A DNA stretch of 64,000 nt from Echinicola vietnamensis DSM 17526 (GCF_000325705.1 NC_019904.1:4757501-4821500), one strand, 5' to 3'; shown: positions 33,819 to 42,390, counted from the stretch's first letter. Translations and numbers: made by a program. Notes: generated from the sequence alone by a model not told the origin.

Positions 33819-34493
33819 TTACGTTCCCATTAGCATCAGAAGCAATCGCAGGACCTCTTTGTGTTTGCCCAACATTCCCTGAAGGTTGTCTAATGTCCTA
33901 TAGAGCAATTTTCGAGCTGATTTCACCTGGGAAAAGCCCATGATATGTGCGATTTCCTTGTAGGACAATCCCTCAAAAAAGTACAGTGCCAAAATTTCCC
34001 GCTGTCTCACAGGAAGGCGATCACAGGCTTCTTCCAAGATTTTACGTTGATCCAAGGTGAATTGGGTGCTGATGGAATGGTAATCCGGATCAATCCACAA
34101 CTGGAAGCCATGGGTCTGCTCAAAATCTCCATCGAGGACTATTCGCTTTCGCTGCTTGAGTAACCGTAACAATCTCCGCCTAAAACTGCTGAAAAGATAA
34201 TACTTTATGGAAATGGCCAACCCCAATTTATGTTTACTTCTAATGACCTGATAAAAAACGTCTTGGACAGCGTCATTAATGATTTCAGCATCCTTGGTAA
34301 ACTGCTTTCCATAATGGAAAAGTTTATGGGCATATCGCTCAAAAATGGTGGCCAATGCAGCATCACTCCCCTGCTGAAACTCCAACCAAAGGGTTGATTC
34401 TGTAGGTTCATTCGAAAGGGCTGTTGCCGAACCTTGCTTACGAGTAGTCGATTGGGCTCCATTTAACGGTTTAATTTGATCCGAAAAGGTCAT
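33819..34493 (-). CDS. ECF sigma-70 factor
   Basis: 224 residues, longer than usual because of an N-terminal extension of about 40 polar residues. Region 2 is seen in LATIFERYAHKLFHYGKQF and DAVQDVFYQVIRSKHKL; region 4 in LPVRQREILALYFFEGLSYKEIAHIMG. The hydrophobic tail (LRLLLMLMG) is typical for the phylum. It has no anti-sigma partner beside it. It points toward FecR-SusCD on the same strand but is separated from them by the oppositely oriented Anbu operon, so it may be the missing sigma factor of the mannan locus. Confidence 0.9.
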   Translation of the reverse strand: MTFSDQIKPLNGAQSTTRKQGSATALSNEPTESTLWLEFQQGSDAALATIFERYAHKLFHYGKQFTKDAEIINDAVQDVFYQVIRSKHKLGLAISIKYYLFSSFRRRLLRLLKQRKRIVLDGDFEQTHGFQLWIDPDYHSISTQFTLDQRKILEEACDRLPVRQREILALYFFEGLSYKEIAHIMGFSQVKSARKLLYRTLDNLQGMLGKHKEVLRLLLMLMGT

Positions 34494-34730
34494 TTTGGGT
34501 GTCTTGGTTAAGGGTATAACAAAAGATTTAAAATCTATTTTATCCCTGTTTCATGTTACCAATATATATCTTCCGATCCAAGAATCAAAATAACTAAACC
34601 ATTTTAGCAAACCAATAAACGTAATATCGACAGGTAACTTTTTCTTTTGGTTCCCCATCTATTATTATTGGGAGAATTTACCATCCACTTAAATTATTAA
34701 CTTTTTCTTAATTGAATTCCTAATCGTCGA

Positions 34731-34963
34731 GTGGTTCTTAACGCTACTTTTGGAGTAAATAATTTCCCCATGGCAAACAGCAGGTCAAGTGATACCGAAC
34801 TTTTAGGACTGATGGCATCACGTAACGATCAGAGGGCTTTTAACGTCATCTTTGATCGTTACTGGGACGAATTATACCAGATAGCGCTTGCCAAAGCCAA
34901 ATGTCCTGATTTGGCCCAGGACTTGGCGCAGGAGGTTTTCATCAACCTCTGGAAGTACCGTAG
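34731..34963 (+). pseudogene. 5' fragment of an ECF sigma factor gene
   Basis: The frame opens like a normal ECF sigma factor: LLGLMASRNDQRAFNVIFD, then RYWDELYQIALAKAK and DLAQDLAQEVFINLWKYR, that is region 2 up to the DNA-melting helix. A likely start is the ATG of MANSRSS at 34770. After about residue 78 the homology ends and the frame stops at 34997. Region 4 is missing, so the product cannot work as a sigma factor. The break point coincides with the start of susD-like sequence in another frame. Confidence 0.85.
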
Positions 34964-35032
34964 GACCTCTACCCCATCCCTGAAAATGACTTGCTGATTA
35001 ACCCTGCATTGGGACAAAATCCAGGCTGGTAA
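34964..35032 (+). pseudogene. 3' remnant of a susD gene
   Basis: In the frame beginning at 34964 the DNA encodes DLYPIPENDLLINPALGQNP, then Gly-Trp and a stop at 35030-35032. This is the conserved C-terminal end of SusD proteins; the intact SusD at 23063 ends PIPRDERNLNPNLTQNPGW. Only about 22 codons remain, joined directly to the sigma factor fragment. This is the expected product of one deletion running from the sigma gene through FecR and susC into the end of susD. Confidence 0.8.
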
Positions 35033-35155
35033 ATCAAAAAATAACCAGTAAATTGGTCGCGGAATTGGCGGGTTACCAAGCCGGTCATTTTCGCGGCCAT
35101 TTATCCATTTACTCATACAATCAAACCTTAATCCAAATCCTAAAAATCTTACGAC

Positions 35156-36028
35156 GTGACCAGAAACCGATTTAAAACCTATTTGATAGCTGCCTGTGCC
35201 CTGTTGGGAGCATTTCTCCTGTCCCTGAATGCTCAAGCACAACATGAACAAATGACCGTCGCTACGTTTAACATTCGCTATGACAATCCGGGCGATGCTC
35301 CCAATCACTGGGACCACCGTAAGGAAGTGGTGGTCAACTTGATCCAATTCCACGGATTTGACATCTTTGGCATACAGGAAGGACTGCACCATCAAGTGCA
35401 ATATTTGGACGAACACCTCCCTACATTTGACTATGTTGGTGTAGGCCGGGACAATGGCCAGGAAAAAGGCGAATATTCCGCCATTTTTTACAATAAGGAA
35501 AAATTCAACGTGCTCGAAAGCAACACCTTCTGGCTCTCCACAGACACCACCCAGCCCAACAAAGGTTGGGATGCGGCACTCCCTAGAATCTGTACTTGGG
35601 CAAAACTGGAGGATAAAGCCAGCGGCCAGCAGTTTTATTTCTTCAATACCCACTTTGACCATGTGGGCACAGAAGCCCGGCAAGAAAGTGGTAAGCTGAT
35701 CCTCAGCAAAATCAAAGAAGCCGATAAGGCCGGAATACCGGTGATGCTTACCGGCGACTTCAACGTGGACCAGGAAAACCCTGCTTACCTGCTTTTGGAA
35801 AATTCATCCGAGCTTAAGGACTGTTATGAAGCCGCTGACTTGCGCTACGCCAATAACGGTACCTTCAATAGCTTTGACAATACCAAAAGCACAGATAGAC
35901 GAATCGATCATGTTTTTGTCAGTGAATTTCTAAATGTCAAAAAATATGGTATCCTTACCGATACCTACCATAACCTCTACCCTTCGGATCACTTTCCTGT
36001 CATGGCGGTAATCGAGTGGAATTATTAA
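35156..36028 (+). CDS. Endonuclease/exonuclease/phosphatase family protein, exported
   Basis: 290 residues from a GTG start, chosen because it opens a signal peptide ending LNAQAQ (about residue 29). The EEP fold is shown by MTVATFNIRYDNPGDAPNHW, FGIQEGLHHQVQYLDEHL (metal-binding Glu), NTHFDHVGTEARQES, MLTGDFNVDQENPAY and RRIDHVF plus YPSDHFPVMAVI at the end. The fold covers metal-dependent phosphodiesterases acting on nucleic acids, phospholipids or sugars. Being periplasmic and directly after the susD remnant, it was probably the next gene of the deleted glycan locus. Substrate unknown. Confidence 0.9.
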   Translation: MTRNRFKTYLIAACALLGAFLLSLNAQAQHEQMTVATFNIRYDNPGDAPNHWDHRKEVVVNLIQFHGFDIFGIQEGLHHQVQYLDEHLPTFDYVGVGRDNGQEKGEYSAIFYNKEKFNVLESNTFWLSTDTTQPNKGWDAALPRICTWAKLEDKASGQQFYFFNTHFDHVGTEARQESGKLILSKIKEADKAGIPVMLTGDFNVDQENPAYLLLENSSELKDCYEAADLRYANNGTFNSFDNTKSTDRRIDHVFVSEFLNVKKYGILTDTYHNLYPSDHFPVMAVIEWNY

Positions 36029-36061
36029 AATTTTCTCTTTTTTAATAACCAAAAAATAATC

Positions 36062-36087
36062 AGGTCCGAGTCTGCAGACTCGGACCT
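36062..36087. repeat. Perfect 26-base palindrome
   Basis: A self-complementary 26-mer centred on CTGCAG with outer arms AGGTCCGAGTCTG. It lies between the end of the EEP gene and the convergent DinB gene. Further hairpins follow (CCAGTCTGAAGACTGG near 36124; CCAAGTCT ... AGACTTGG near 36153-36179), so the whole stretch 36060-36182 is a cluster of palindromes. Confidence 0.85.
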
Positions 36088-36272
36088 AAACTTGCAAAAG
36101 GCTGCAGACTTTAAATATCACCCCAGTCTGAAGACTGGTAATAGTAATTGTCCAAGTCTCCACTACGTTAAAGACTTGGACGATGGCTACAAAGCAAAAT
36201 CCACCTGTCGCTTCCTTAAAAGCAACAAATGGATTATGCTCGATACGCTATACTGACTACTCCAAACTCATA

Positions 36273-36776
36273 TTACCTCTCCCAGAAGAATGGTGGCTCG
36301 ATGCCCAAACTCCTCAAGTAGACATATCCCTGACCACGGTGATGGATTTCATTGTCCACAAAGTACAGCAAGGTAGCATAATTACTGTTCTCATATTGGC
36401 CAAAGGCAACTTCCACTTGCTGAAAACGCTCGGAAGTGATGCGCGGCCAGGTCTCGTCGATGACCTTGGTGACCTTGTCCCACAGTTCCAGCAGGCCTGC
36501 CTTAGTGCTGGGCATGGACTTGGTATGGTCAAATTCCTCGACTTTTTCCCACTTTCCAGAGGCCAGTCCTTCTACTCCCGGTAAGGCTATATCGATCATC
36601 TCCATGACCAACTGGGCAAATGGCCGCATGCCTCCAATGGAATAATCAAACAATTTGTCCTCAGGGAACAACTCAATGGTCCTTCTGGTGAGGTTCCGGT
36701 GACCTTGCCAATGTGCCAACATGGCTTCTGTGGAAATAAACAATTCCTGACTGGTTGCAACTGATTCGGTTTTCAT
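36273..36776 (-). CDS. DinB family putative metal-dependent hydrolase
   Basis: 167 residues forming a four-helix bundle. The expected metal-binding histidines are seen as WQGHRNLTRR near residue 26 and EIHHRGQGYVYLRSLG near 143. The DinB/YfiT-like superfamily includes thiol-dependent transferases; some are DNA-damage inducible in Bacillus, but individual substrates are mostly unknown. Monocistronic. The upstream region carries a good inverted repeat (36834-36853), so it is likely to be under its own regulator. Confidence 0.88.
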   Translation of the reverse strand: MKTESVATSQELFISTEAMLAHWQGHRNLTRRTIELFPEDKLFDYSIGGMRPFAQLVMEMIDIALPGVEGLASGKWEKVEEFDHTKSMPSTKAGLLELWDKVTKVIDETWPRITSERFQQVEVAFGQYENSNYATLLYFVDNEIHHRGQGYVYLRSLGIEPPFFWER

Positions 36777-36833
36777 AATGGTGTTTCTTTAAAAGGTTTA
36801 AGATCAATTTCTATAACAAAGAAAACACCCACC

Positions 36834-36853
36834 ACTGACAGCCCTATGTCAGT
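36834..36853. promoter_or_regulatory. Inverted repeat, candidate operator of the DinB gene
   Basis: ACTGACA-N6-TGTCAGT with perfect 7-base arms, about 58-77 bases upstream of the DinB start on the minus strand. The TGACA-N6-TGTCA layout resembles sites bound by dimeric regulators such as YafY/WYL-type proteins; that identification is only suggestive. No regulator gene lies next to it. Confidence 0.45.
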
Positions 36854-37024
36854 AGGTCCTGCTAAAATTGAATTTTTTTTTTAATAGGAAGATGAAATGG
36901 CCATAAGGGATTACAAATCGCATCTGCTTTGGGTTTATGATCACTCCAAAAGAACAGTTATGGAAAAGCCATATCGCTGCTCCTCTGGTTCATTTTTTTA
37001 AAGTGACCAGAGGCAGAAAAATCA

Positions 37025-37867
37025 CTATTTATATTCCCCAAAAACTGCCGAAGTCATGGTCAAAGAACCTCCGACCACCTTGTCATTAAAGAATGCCGTC
37101 GGTTCAGCTTCACTTTTCAACCCTAACGTATACAATAAAGGGATATAATGATCCGGAGTGGGGATGGCCAGTTGTGCAGGTTTTCCGAGTTTATGATAAT
37201 CCATCAAGGCCCTGTGATCACCCTTTACAATCAACTCCTTAAACTGCTCATTCATCTCAATGGCCCAATCATATCCATATTCAGGTTCATTCAGCTTGTC
37301 CCAAGCGACCATACGGAGATTGTGAACCATATTGCCACTGCCAATGATCAATACGCCTTTTTGGCGAAGGTGGTGAAGTTCTTTGGCAAGTTCATAATGG
37401 TAAGAGAGCGATTGCCCATAATCGATGCTCAGTTGGAGCACAGGGATATTAGCGGCCGGGTACATATGCCGTACGACTGTCCAAGTTCCATGATCCAGCC
37501 CCCATTCATGGTCAAGGGCCACTTGAGCAGTGGAAATGTTTTCGGCCGTCGATTTAGCCAAATCAGGCTGACCTGGCGCAGGATAATTGACCTCAAAAAG
37601 CTCCCTTGGAAACCCACCAAAATCGTGGATGGTTCTTGGGAAATCCATGGCGGTAATTCGCGTACCACGGCTTAGCCAATGGGCAGAAACCACCAAAACG
37701 GCTGACGGCTTTGGAATCTTTTGACCAAGTTGCTTCCAATAATCCGAAAACACATTGTCCTCTATCCCGTTCATAGGTGATCCATGTCCGATAAATACTA
37801 CTGGCATCAAGGTATCCTTTTCCTGCAAGTCCCCTGCAAATCGTTTAAATTCATTCAAATTCTTCAT
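37025..37867 (-). CDS. ygiD: Extradiol ring-cleavage dioxygenase, LigB/DODA type (YgiD-like)
   Basis: 280 residues. Metal-binding histidines are seen as His28 in VVFIGHGSPMNG and His63 in VVSAHWLSRG; another is in HEWGLDHGTWTVVRHMYP. The family includes 4,5-DOPA dioxygenase and E. coli YgiD, which open catechol rings using zinc or iron. YgiD-like enzymes in bacteria have uncertain natural substrates. It is a single-gene unit, and the neighbouring DinB gene has its own regulatory palindrome. Confidence 0.92.
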   Translation of the reverse strand: MKNLNEFKRFAGDLQEKDTLMPVVFIGHGSPMNGIEDNVFSDYWKQLGQKIPKPSAVLVVSAHWLSRGTRITAMDFPRTIHDFGGFPRELFEVNYPAPGQPDLAKSTAENISTAQVALDHEWGLDHGTWTVVRHMYPAANIPVLQLSIDYGQSLSYHYELAKELHHLRQKGVLIIGSGNMVHNLRMVAWDKLNEPEYGYDWAIEMNEQFKELIVKGDHRALMDYHKLGKPAQLAIPTPDHYIPLLYTLGLKSEAEPTAFFNDKVVGGSLTMTSAVFGEYK

Positions 37868-38063
37868 CTATATCAGCCTTTCTCTTCTTTCATAACAAAA
37901 AGAAGCGTTATTACTTTTTATCAACAAAATCACTAAACTTAAAATTCATGTATATACATTAAAAAACGAGGCTTAAGGTTATTATCACATAAACTTGACC
38001 CCAAAGGCTTCCTATGTTACCTTTATAATCACTTCTTACTGACAATTATTTTTACTGCTTTTC

Positions 38064-38756
38064 ATGGACCTACAAGCACATTACCACTCACTTTTCACAA
38101 AAGCCCGCCAAGAACTGATCATAAAAGGAAATGAGGTGGATAAAAAAATCAACGATCCAAGTGATAGCAGACGGGGCATTACCCTTTTGGCACGCCCTGA
38201 CGATCGCTGCAAATCCCATATTGTTGACTTTTTGGAAACCTTACACCAAATCGATCCTTATCAGTACTTTTACCCAAGCACCGACCTGCACATCACGGTG
38301 ATGTCCATTATTTCCTGCTATCCTGAATTTAAGCTGGAACACATCAATATAGACGATTATGCTGCCATCATTAGGGAAAGCCTATCCCAAATCCCTCCCT
38401 TTGAGATCCACTTTAAGGGAGTTACGCTCAGTAAAGCGGGAGTACTTCTGCAAGGATACCCCTCCACGGACGCGTTGGAGCGGTTGAGGGATTCCTTACG
38501 CCAGCACTTTAAATCCTCCACCCTCCAGCAGAGCTTGGACAAGCGCTATGCCATCCAAACCGCCCACAGCACCATCATGCGCTACCCACAACCCTTAAAA
38601 AACATTTCCGATTTTATCCAGGTATTAGAAAAGAACAGAGCGACTCATTTTGGCACCTTCACCATCAATAACCTAGAGCTGGTGTATAATGACTGGTATC
38701 AACGGCAAGAAAACGTAAAGGTTCTCCAACAATTCCCGCTTCGCACAAACCCTTGA
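38064..38756 (+). CDS. 2H phosphoesterase superfamily protein (2'-5' RNA ligase-like)
   Basis: 230 residues, soluble. The two HxT/S motifs that define the fold are His76-Ile-Thr78 (STDLHITVMS) and His168-Ser-Thr170 (QTAHSTIMRY), about 90 residues apart. Family members open 2',3'-cyclic phosphates or act as RNA ligases, tRNA phosphodiesterases or 2-5A phosphodiesterases. An N-terminal helical segment of about 35 residues precedes the core. It is followed after about 145 bases by an EEP-family gene in the same direction; whether they work together is unknown. Confidence 0.82.
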   Translation: MDLQAHYHSLFTKARQELIIKGNEVDKKINDPSDSRRGITLLARPDDRCKSHIVDFLETLHQIDPYQYFYPSTDLHITVMSIISCYPEFKLEHINIDDYAAIIRESLSQIPPFEIHFKGVTLSKAGVLLQGYPSTDALERLRDSLRQHFKSSTLQQSLDKRYAIQTAHSTIMRYPQPLKNISDFIQVLEKNRATHFGTFTINNLELVYNDWYQRQENVKVLQQFPLRTNP

Positions 38757-38901
38757 TCAACAATCACTTAATACAAAATACCCTGATCACGGTATTTCGG
38801 ATATGCATTAGTCTTCGTACCTTGCTCTCAGTATTGTAAGTGAATAAAAAGAAACTACTACTCCTTTTAACAGTGTTTTGTTTTGCTAAACTCACTTCGC
38901 C

Positions 38902-39930
38902 ATGCCCAATTTACGAGCTTTCAGCCTGGTTACGTTTAACCTCTATAATCTCAACCTACCGGGGCATTCCATGTATCGCGATTATGACGGATGGAGCAGC
39001 GAACAGTATGAAAATAAAATTGTTTGGACTTCCTATATGCTCCACCTGCTACAGCCGGATATTTTTGGCTTTCAGGAACTTTGGCACGAGGATGCATTGA
39101 CAGCTGCCTTCGAGCGAGCAGGTCTGTTGGAAGCATACGACATCCTCACTCCTCCCCATCACGATGGCAATAAAATCATCTGTGCCGGAGCGGTCAAAAA
39201 AGGGCTGCTAGAAGAAACACCGGAATGGATAGAGACCTTCCCCGAAAAGTTTATTTTGGAAAGTGCGGGGGATGATCCCCAAACCCCTGATATTTCGGTA
39301 AAAATCAGCAGCTTTTCCCGACCGGTACTTCATTTTAGGATAAAACCCAGGGAAGACCGCGATGCCGTCTCAGTGTTTGTTGCCCATCTAAAGTCCAAGG
39401 CACCCACGGCCATTTACAGAGAAGGGTGGTATAGGGATGAATATGATTATTATAAAAAACATTCTGAAACGCTCGGATATACCCTTTCTACCATTAGGAG
39501 ATCCGCAGAAGCAGCGGCCCTGCGAATGATCCTCCTGGACAAACTTAAGGATACCGATCAGTCTGTGATCATTCTAGGCGATCTCAATAATTCCCAACTC
39601 AGCGATACATTGAACATCATGACGGGCCAACCGCGCTATCTCCATGGACTCTATGCAGGAGGCGGGGATGTGGATCTTTACACGGTGGCTACCCTTCAGG
39701 AATACCGGAGTCTCCGAGACGTTTATTATACCCATATCTATCAAAATATCCGGGAATCCCTTGACCATATTTTGGTTTCCCAAGAATTTTATGACAACTC
39801 CCGAAAGCGGATTTGGGCCTTTGATGGTATGGAAATTTATAATGACCACTTGGCAGATGAAGACCATAAAAATACCGGTACAAACGACCACGGCATCGTC
39901 AAAGCGACTTTTAAATATGCTCCTGCCTAA
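38902..39930 (+). CDS. Endonuclease/exonuclease/phosphatase family protein, cytoplasmic
   Basis: 342 residues without a signal peptide. EEP motifs are SLVTFNLYNLNLPG, DIFGFQELWHEDAL (catalytic Glu), VFVAHLKSKAPTA, VIILGDLNNSQLSD and SLDHILVSQEFYD, with NDHGIVKATF at the end. It lacks the export signal of the related gene at 35156, so it acts inside the cell, perhaps on nucleic acids or phosphoesters. The nearest upstream gene is the 2H phosphoesterase on the same strand. Substrate unknown. Confidence 0.87.
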   Translation: MPNLRAFSLVTFNLYNLNLPGHSMYRDYDGWSSEQYENKIVWTSYMLHLLQPDIFGFQELWHEDALTAAFERAGLLEAYDILTPPHHDGNKIICAGAVKKGLLEETPEWIETFPEKFILESAGDDPQTPDISVKISSFSRPVLHFRIKPREDRDAVSVFVAHLKSKAPTAIYREGWYRDEYDYYKKHSETLGYTLSTIRRSAEAAALRMILLDKLKDTDQSVIILGDLNNSQLSDTLNIMTGQPRYLHGLYAGGGDVDLYTVATLQEYRSLRDVYYTHIYQNIRESLDHILVSQEFYDNSRKRIWAFDGMEIYNDHLADEDHKNTGTNDHGIVKATFKYAPA

Positions 39931-40105
39931 GTTTGATTGGAGATGTAATTGATTAGTGTCAAAAGGGTTAGGCAATGGTTTTCTTGGTTATGGCAAGAGT
40001 CGTGATCATTTATGAAAAATTCTTCTTGTACCCTTTCTTCTTCCACTAAAAACCGCACCAAACCTCCCCGCTATGCCGGGAAGCATGTCCTGCATTTTAA
40101 GTACT

Positions 40106-40139
40106 AAAAAAGCCCTCCCAGAAATACATCCGGGAAGGC
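40106..40139 (-). terminator. Rho-independent terminator of the kduI-kduD unit
   Basis: On the minus strand GCCTTCCCGG pairs with CTGGGAGGGC (10 bp including two G-T pairs, 8-base loop), followed directly by TTTTTT. It lies 26 bases after the kduD-like stop. Confidence 0.85.
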
Positions 40140-40164
40140 CTCTCATCAGTTAATTTTCAATTGT

Positions 40165-40953
40165 TTATTCTTCGCCATGTGGTTTGCCAATCGAGGCAAG
40201 GATACCTCCGTCTACGTATACAATTTGTCCATTAACGAAGTTACTGGCTTGGCTGGCCAAGAAGACCATCGTACCCTGCAAGTCCTCTGGGTCTCCCCAT
40301 CTGCCTGCAGGCGTTCTGTTGATGATAAAGTCATTGAACGGATGGCCGTCCACACGGATGGGAGCGGTTTGCTCCGTGGCAAAGTAGCCCGGACCAATGC
40401 CGTTTACCTGGATATTGTATTTTGCCCATTCCGTGGCCAAGTTTCTGGTCAGCATTTTCAGGCCACCTTTGGCCGCTGCGTATCCAGAAACGGTATTACG
40501 ACCGAGTTCACTCATCATGGAACAGATATTGATGATCTTGCCACCACCTTTTTCCTTCATGCCTTTGGCTACGCGCTTGGACATCAAGAAAGGGGAAACA
40601 AGGTCCATATTCACTACCTTGGCAAAATCTGCCACTTCCATTTCCATGGCAGGAGTTCGCTGGATCATGCCGGCGTTATTGACCAGAATATCCACCGTGC
40701 CGAATTTGCCTTCTATTTCAGATAGCTTCTCATCGACTTCCTTTTCATTGGTGACATCAAAAAGATAACCGTGTGCTTCGATGCCATCGGCAGCATATTC
40801 TTCCAATGCTTTCTCCATCTTGGCCGGAGTATGTCCATTTACAATCAGGGTGGCGCCGCTTTTGGCAAGGGCCTTCGCCATGGCCATTCCTAGGCCATGA
40901 GTGGCGCCCGTCACTAGCGCTACTTTTCCTGATAGATCAAATAATTCCTTCAT
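40165..40953 (-). CDS. kduD: Short-chain dehydrogenase, gluconate/2-deoxygluconate dehydrogenase type
   Basis: 262 residues, a classical SDR. The nucleotide-binding motif is TGATHGLG (residues 15-22), NNAG is present, and the catalytic Ser145, Tyr158 and Lys162 are in ICSMMSEL and SGYAAAKGG. The sequence is close to the KduD / gluconate 5-dehydrogenase group. With kduI upstream (105-base gap) it should reduce 3-deoxy-D-glycero-2,5-hexodiulosonate to 2-keto-3-deoxygluconate with NAD(P)H during uronate breakdown. The same group also includes IdnO-like gluconate dehydrogenases, so the symbol rests mainly on context. Confidence 0.85.
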   Translation of the reverse strand: MKELFDLSGKVALVTGATHGLGMAMAKALAKSGATLIVNGHTPAKMEKALEEYAADGIEAHGYLFDVTNEKEVDEKLSEIEGKFGTVDILVNNAGMIQRTPAMEMEVADFAKVVNMDLVSPFLMSKRVAKGMKEKGGGKIINICSMMSELGRNTVSGYAAAKGGLKMLTRNLATEWAKYNIQVNGIGPGYFATEQTAPIRVDGHPFNDFIINRTPAGRWGDPEDLQGTMVFLASQASNFVNGQIVYVDGGILASIGKPHGEE

Positions 40954-41058
40954 GTTTGCTTATTGGTTAATAGTTATTTGGATAGGGTGTTATTTGCTAA
41001 AACGTCCACTGCTATCAGCATTGTCAAGCGGCCTTAGGGACTGTCGCACTCCGTCCCC

Positions 41059-41898
41059 TTACTTCATATCGGTTACAGCCACTTTGTCCATATCGCCATA
41101 ATCAAGGTTTTCGCCCGCCATACCCCAGATAAAGGTATAGTTTGAAGTACCTGAACCTGCGTGGATAGACCAAGCTGGAGATAGCACTGCCTCATGGTTC
41201 TTCATCCAGATATGACGTGTTTCATGCGGCTGTCCCATATAGTGGCACACAGCTGCTGTTTCGGCAAGATCAAAATAGAAATAGGCCTCCATACGTCTGT
41301 CATGCGTATGTGCCGGCATGGTATTCCATACACTTCCTGGCTTAAGTTGGGTCATGCCCATCTGCAACTGGCAGGATTTTACGACACTGTTTACGATCAG
41401 CTTGTTGATCACGCGATGATTGGACTCTTCCATGGATCCGAGTTCTACTTTTTCGGCATCTTCCAGTCCTACCTTTTTGGTGGGATATGAAGTGTGCGCT
41501 GGCGCAGAATTGAAGTACAAGAATGCCTGGCCTTCTGAGGATGGATTAAAAATCACCTCTTTTACACCACGTCCCACATAAAGCGCTTCCCGCGTATTTA
41601 ATTTATGATCGGTACCATCTACGGTAATCAAGGTAGGGGCACCTACATTGATCACACCTAGCTCACGACGCTCCAAGAAGTAGTCGGCTTTTAGCTGATC
41701 TACGGTTTCCAGCTCCAAGGCTTTGTTTACAGGTGCAATTCCGCCAACAATATAGCGGTCAAACATGGAATAAACGCCGGTGATCTTATCGTCCTGAAAG
41801 ATATTCTCAAGTAAAAAATGATCCCTTAGCTTTTGGGTGTCATAGCTCTTGACATCATCAGGATGTGCTCCGTATCTGGTTACGATGTTCGTATGCAT
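41059..41898 (-). CDS. kduI: 5-dehydro-4-deoxy-D-glucuronate isomerase
   Basis: 279 residues, full length for KduI. The zinc site is complete: His197, His199 and Glu204 in MPAHTHDRRMEAYFYF, and His246 in WSIHAGSG. MHTNIVTRYGAHPDDVKSYDT and FDRYIVGGIAPV at the N-terminus are family signatures. It isomerises the unsaturated uronate product of polysaccharide lyases on the way to 2-keto-3-deoxygluconate. The upstream region holds a LacI-type operator (41954-41967). Next to kduD and a DUF4861 gene, it points to use of a uronic-acid polysaccharide such as pectin, although no lyase gene is in the window. Confidence 0.95.
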   Translation of the reverse strand: MHTNIVTRYGAHPDDVKSYDTQKLRDHFLLENIFQDDKITGVYSMFDRYIVGGIAPVNKALELETVDQLKADYFLERRELGVINVGAPTLITVDGTDHKLNTREALYVGRGVKEVIFNPSSEGQAFLYFNSAPAHTSYPTKKVGLEDAEKVELGSMEESNHRVINKLIVNSVVKSCQLQMGMTQLKPGSVWNTMPAHTHDRRMEAYFYFDLAETAAVCHYMGQPHETRHIWMKNHEAVLSPAWSIHAGSGTSNYTFIWGMAGENLDYGDMDKVAVTDMK

Positions 41899-41953
41899 GT
41901 TAATTGTTTATTTATATAATTAGAAAATAATTTTTTCACTTTTATGTAGCTTG

Positions 41954-41967
41954 TGCAATCGATTACC
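41954..41967. promoter_or_regulatory. LacI-family-type operator upstream of kduI
   Basis: TGCAATCGATTACC matches the LacI/GalR consensus TGnAAnCGnTTnCA at all defined positions but the last. It is centred about 62 bases before the kduI start. No LacI-type regulator gene is in the window. Confidence 0.55.
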
Positions 41968-42205
41968 CAAGTGACCAAAACAATCTTTTTCATTTTCCTA
42001 TATCCCTTTTCAGCTTATCCGCAAAAAGAATAGAGAAACAAGCAATAATGCAATTGTCCAGCATGGGCCTGCTATTTTTGCGTCTCTGGAAAACAAAACT
42101 AACATATTTCGCGAGAAAAGAAACCCACACAGTCTGGTCAAGGCTTGGCATATTTCCGAAATTAATGCCGTTTGATTTGACAATTTTAATGGTATTCCCC
42201 GGAAA

Positions 42206-42219
42206 ATGCATTAGCCTAT
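42206..42219 (+). repeat. 14-base interspersed repeat, copy B
   Basis: ATGCATTAGCCTAT, identical to copies at 33593-33606 (minus strand) and 47567-47580. Confidence 0.6.
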
Positions 42220-42390
42220 TATGGTAATAACTGGGAGCGTTATAAATCTGGAACAGCTTAATTGGGTCAGAGACTCAAAACTTGCAAGTGCTGGGGCAGA
42301 GACCCAGCACAACCCAGAGATCGGCACAAACCAGTATTTGTAAAGTGATACATGGCTCTTGGCTCTTATCTCTCCTTTATATACCATCCA

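Larger units (their letters stand above)
41899..42390. other. kduI upstream region and repeat-bearing gap
   Basis: It holds the kduI promoter region with a LacI-type operator, then non-coding sequence with the 14-base repeat (42206-42219) and a hairpin GTGCTGGG / CCCAGCAC (42288-42310). No gene with coding character; a 73-codon minus-strand frame at 41990-42211 is not protein-like. Confidence 0.6.

Noticed and set aside
34859-35683. A 274-codon minus-strand frame
   Set aside because: Antisense to the exported EEP gene and the susD remnant, which have clear motifs; no domain is visible in the antisense product.
41990-42211. A 73-codon minus-strand frame upstream of kduI
   Set aside because: Low coding character and overlaps the 14-base repeat; more likely promoter and repeat DNA.
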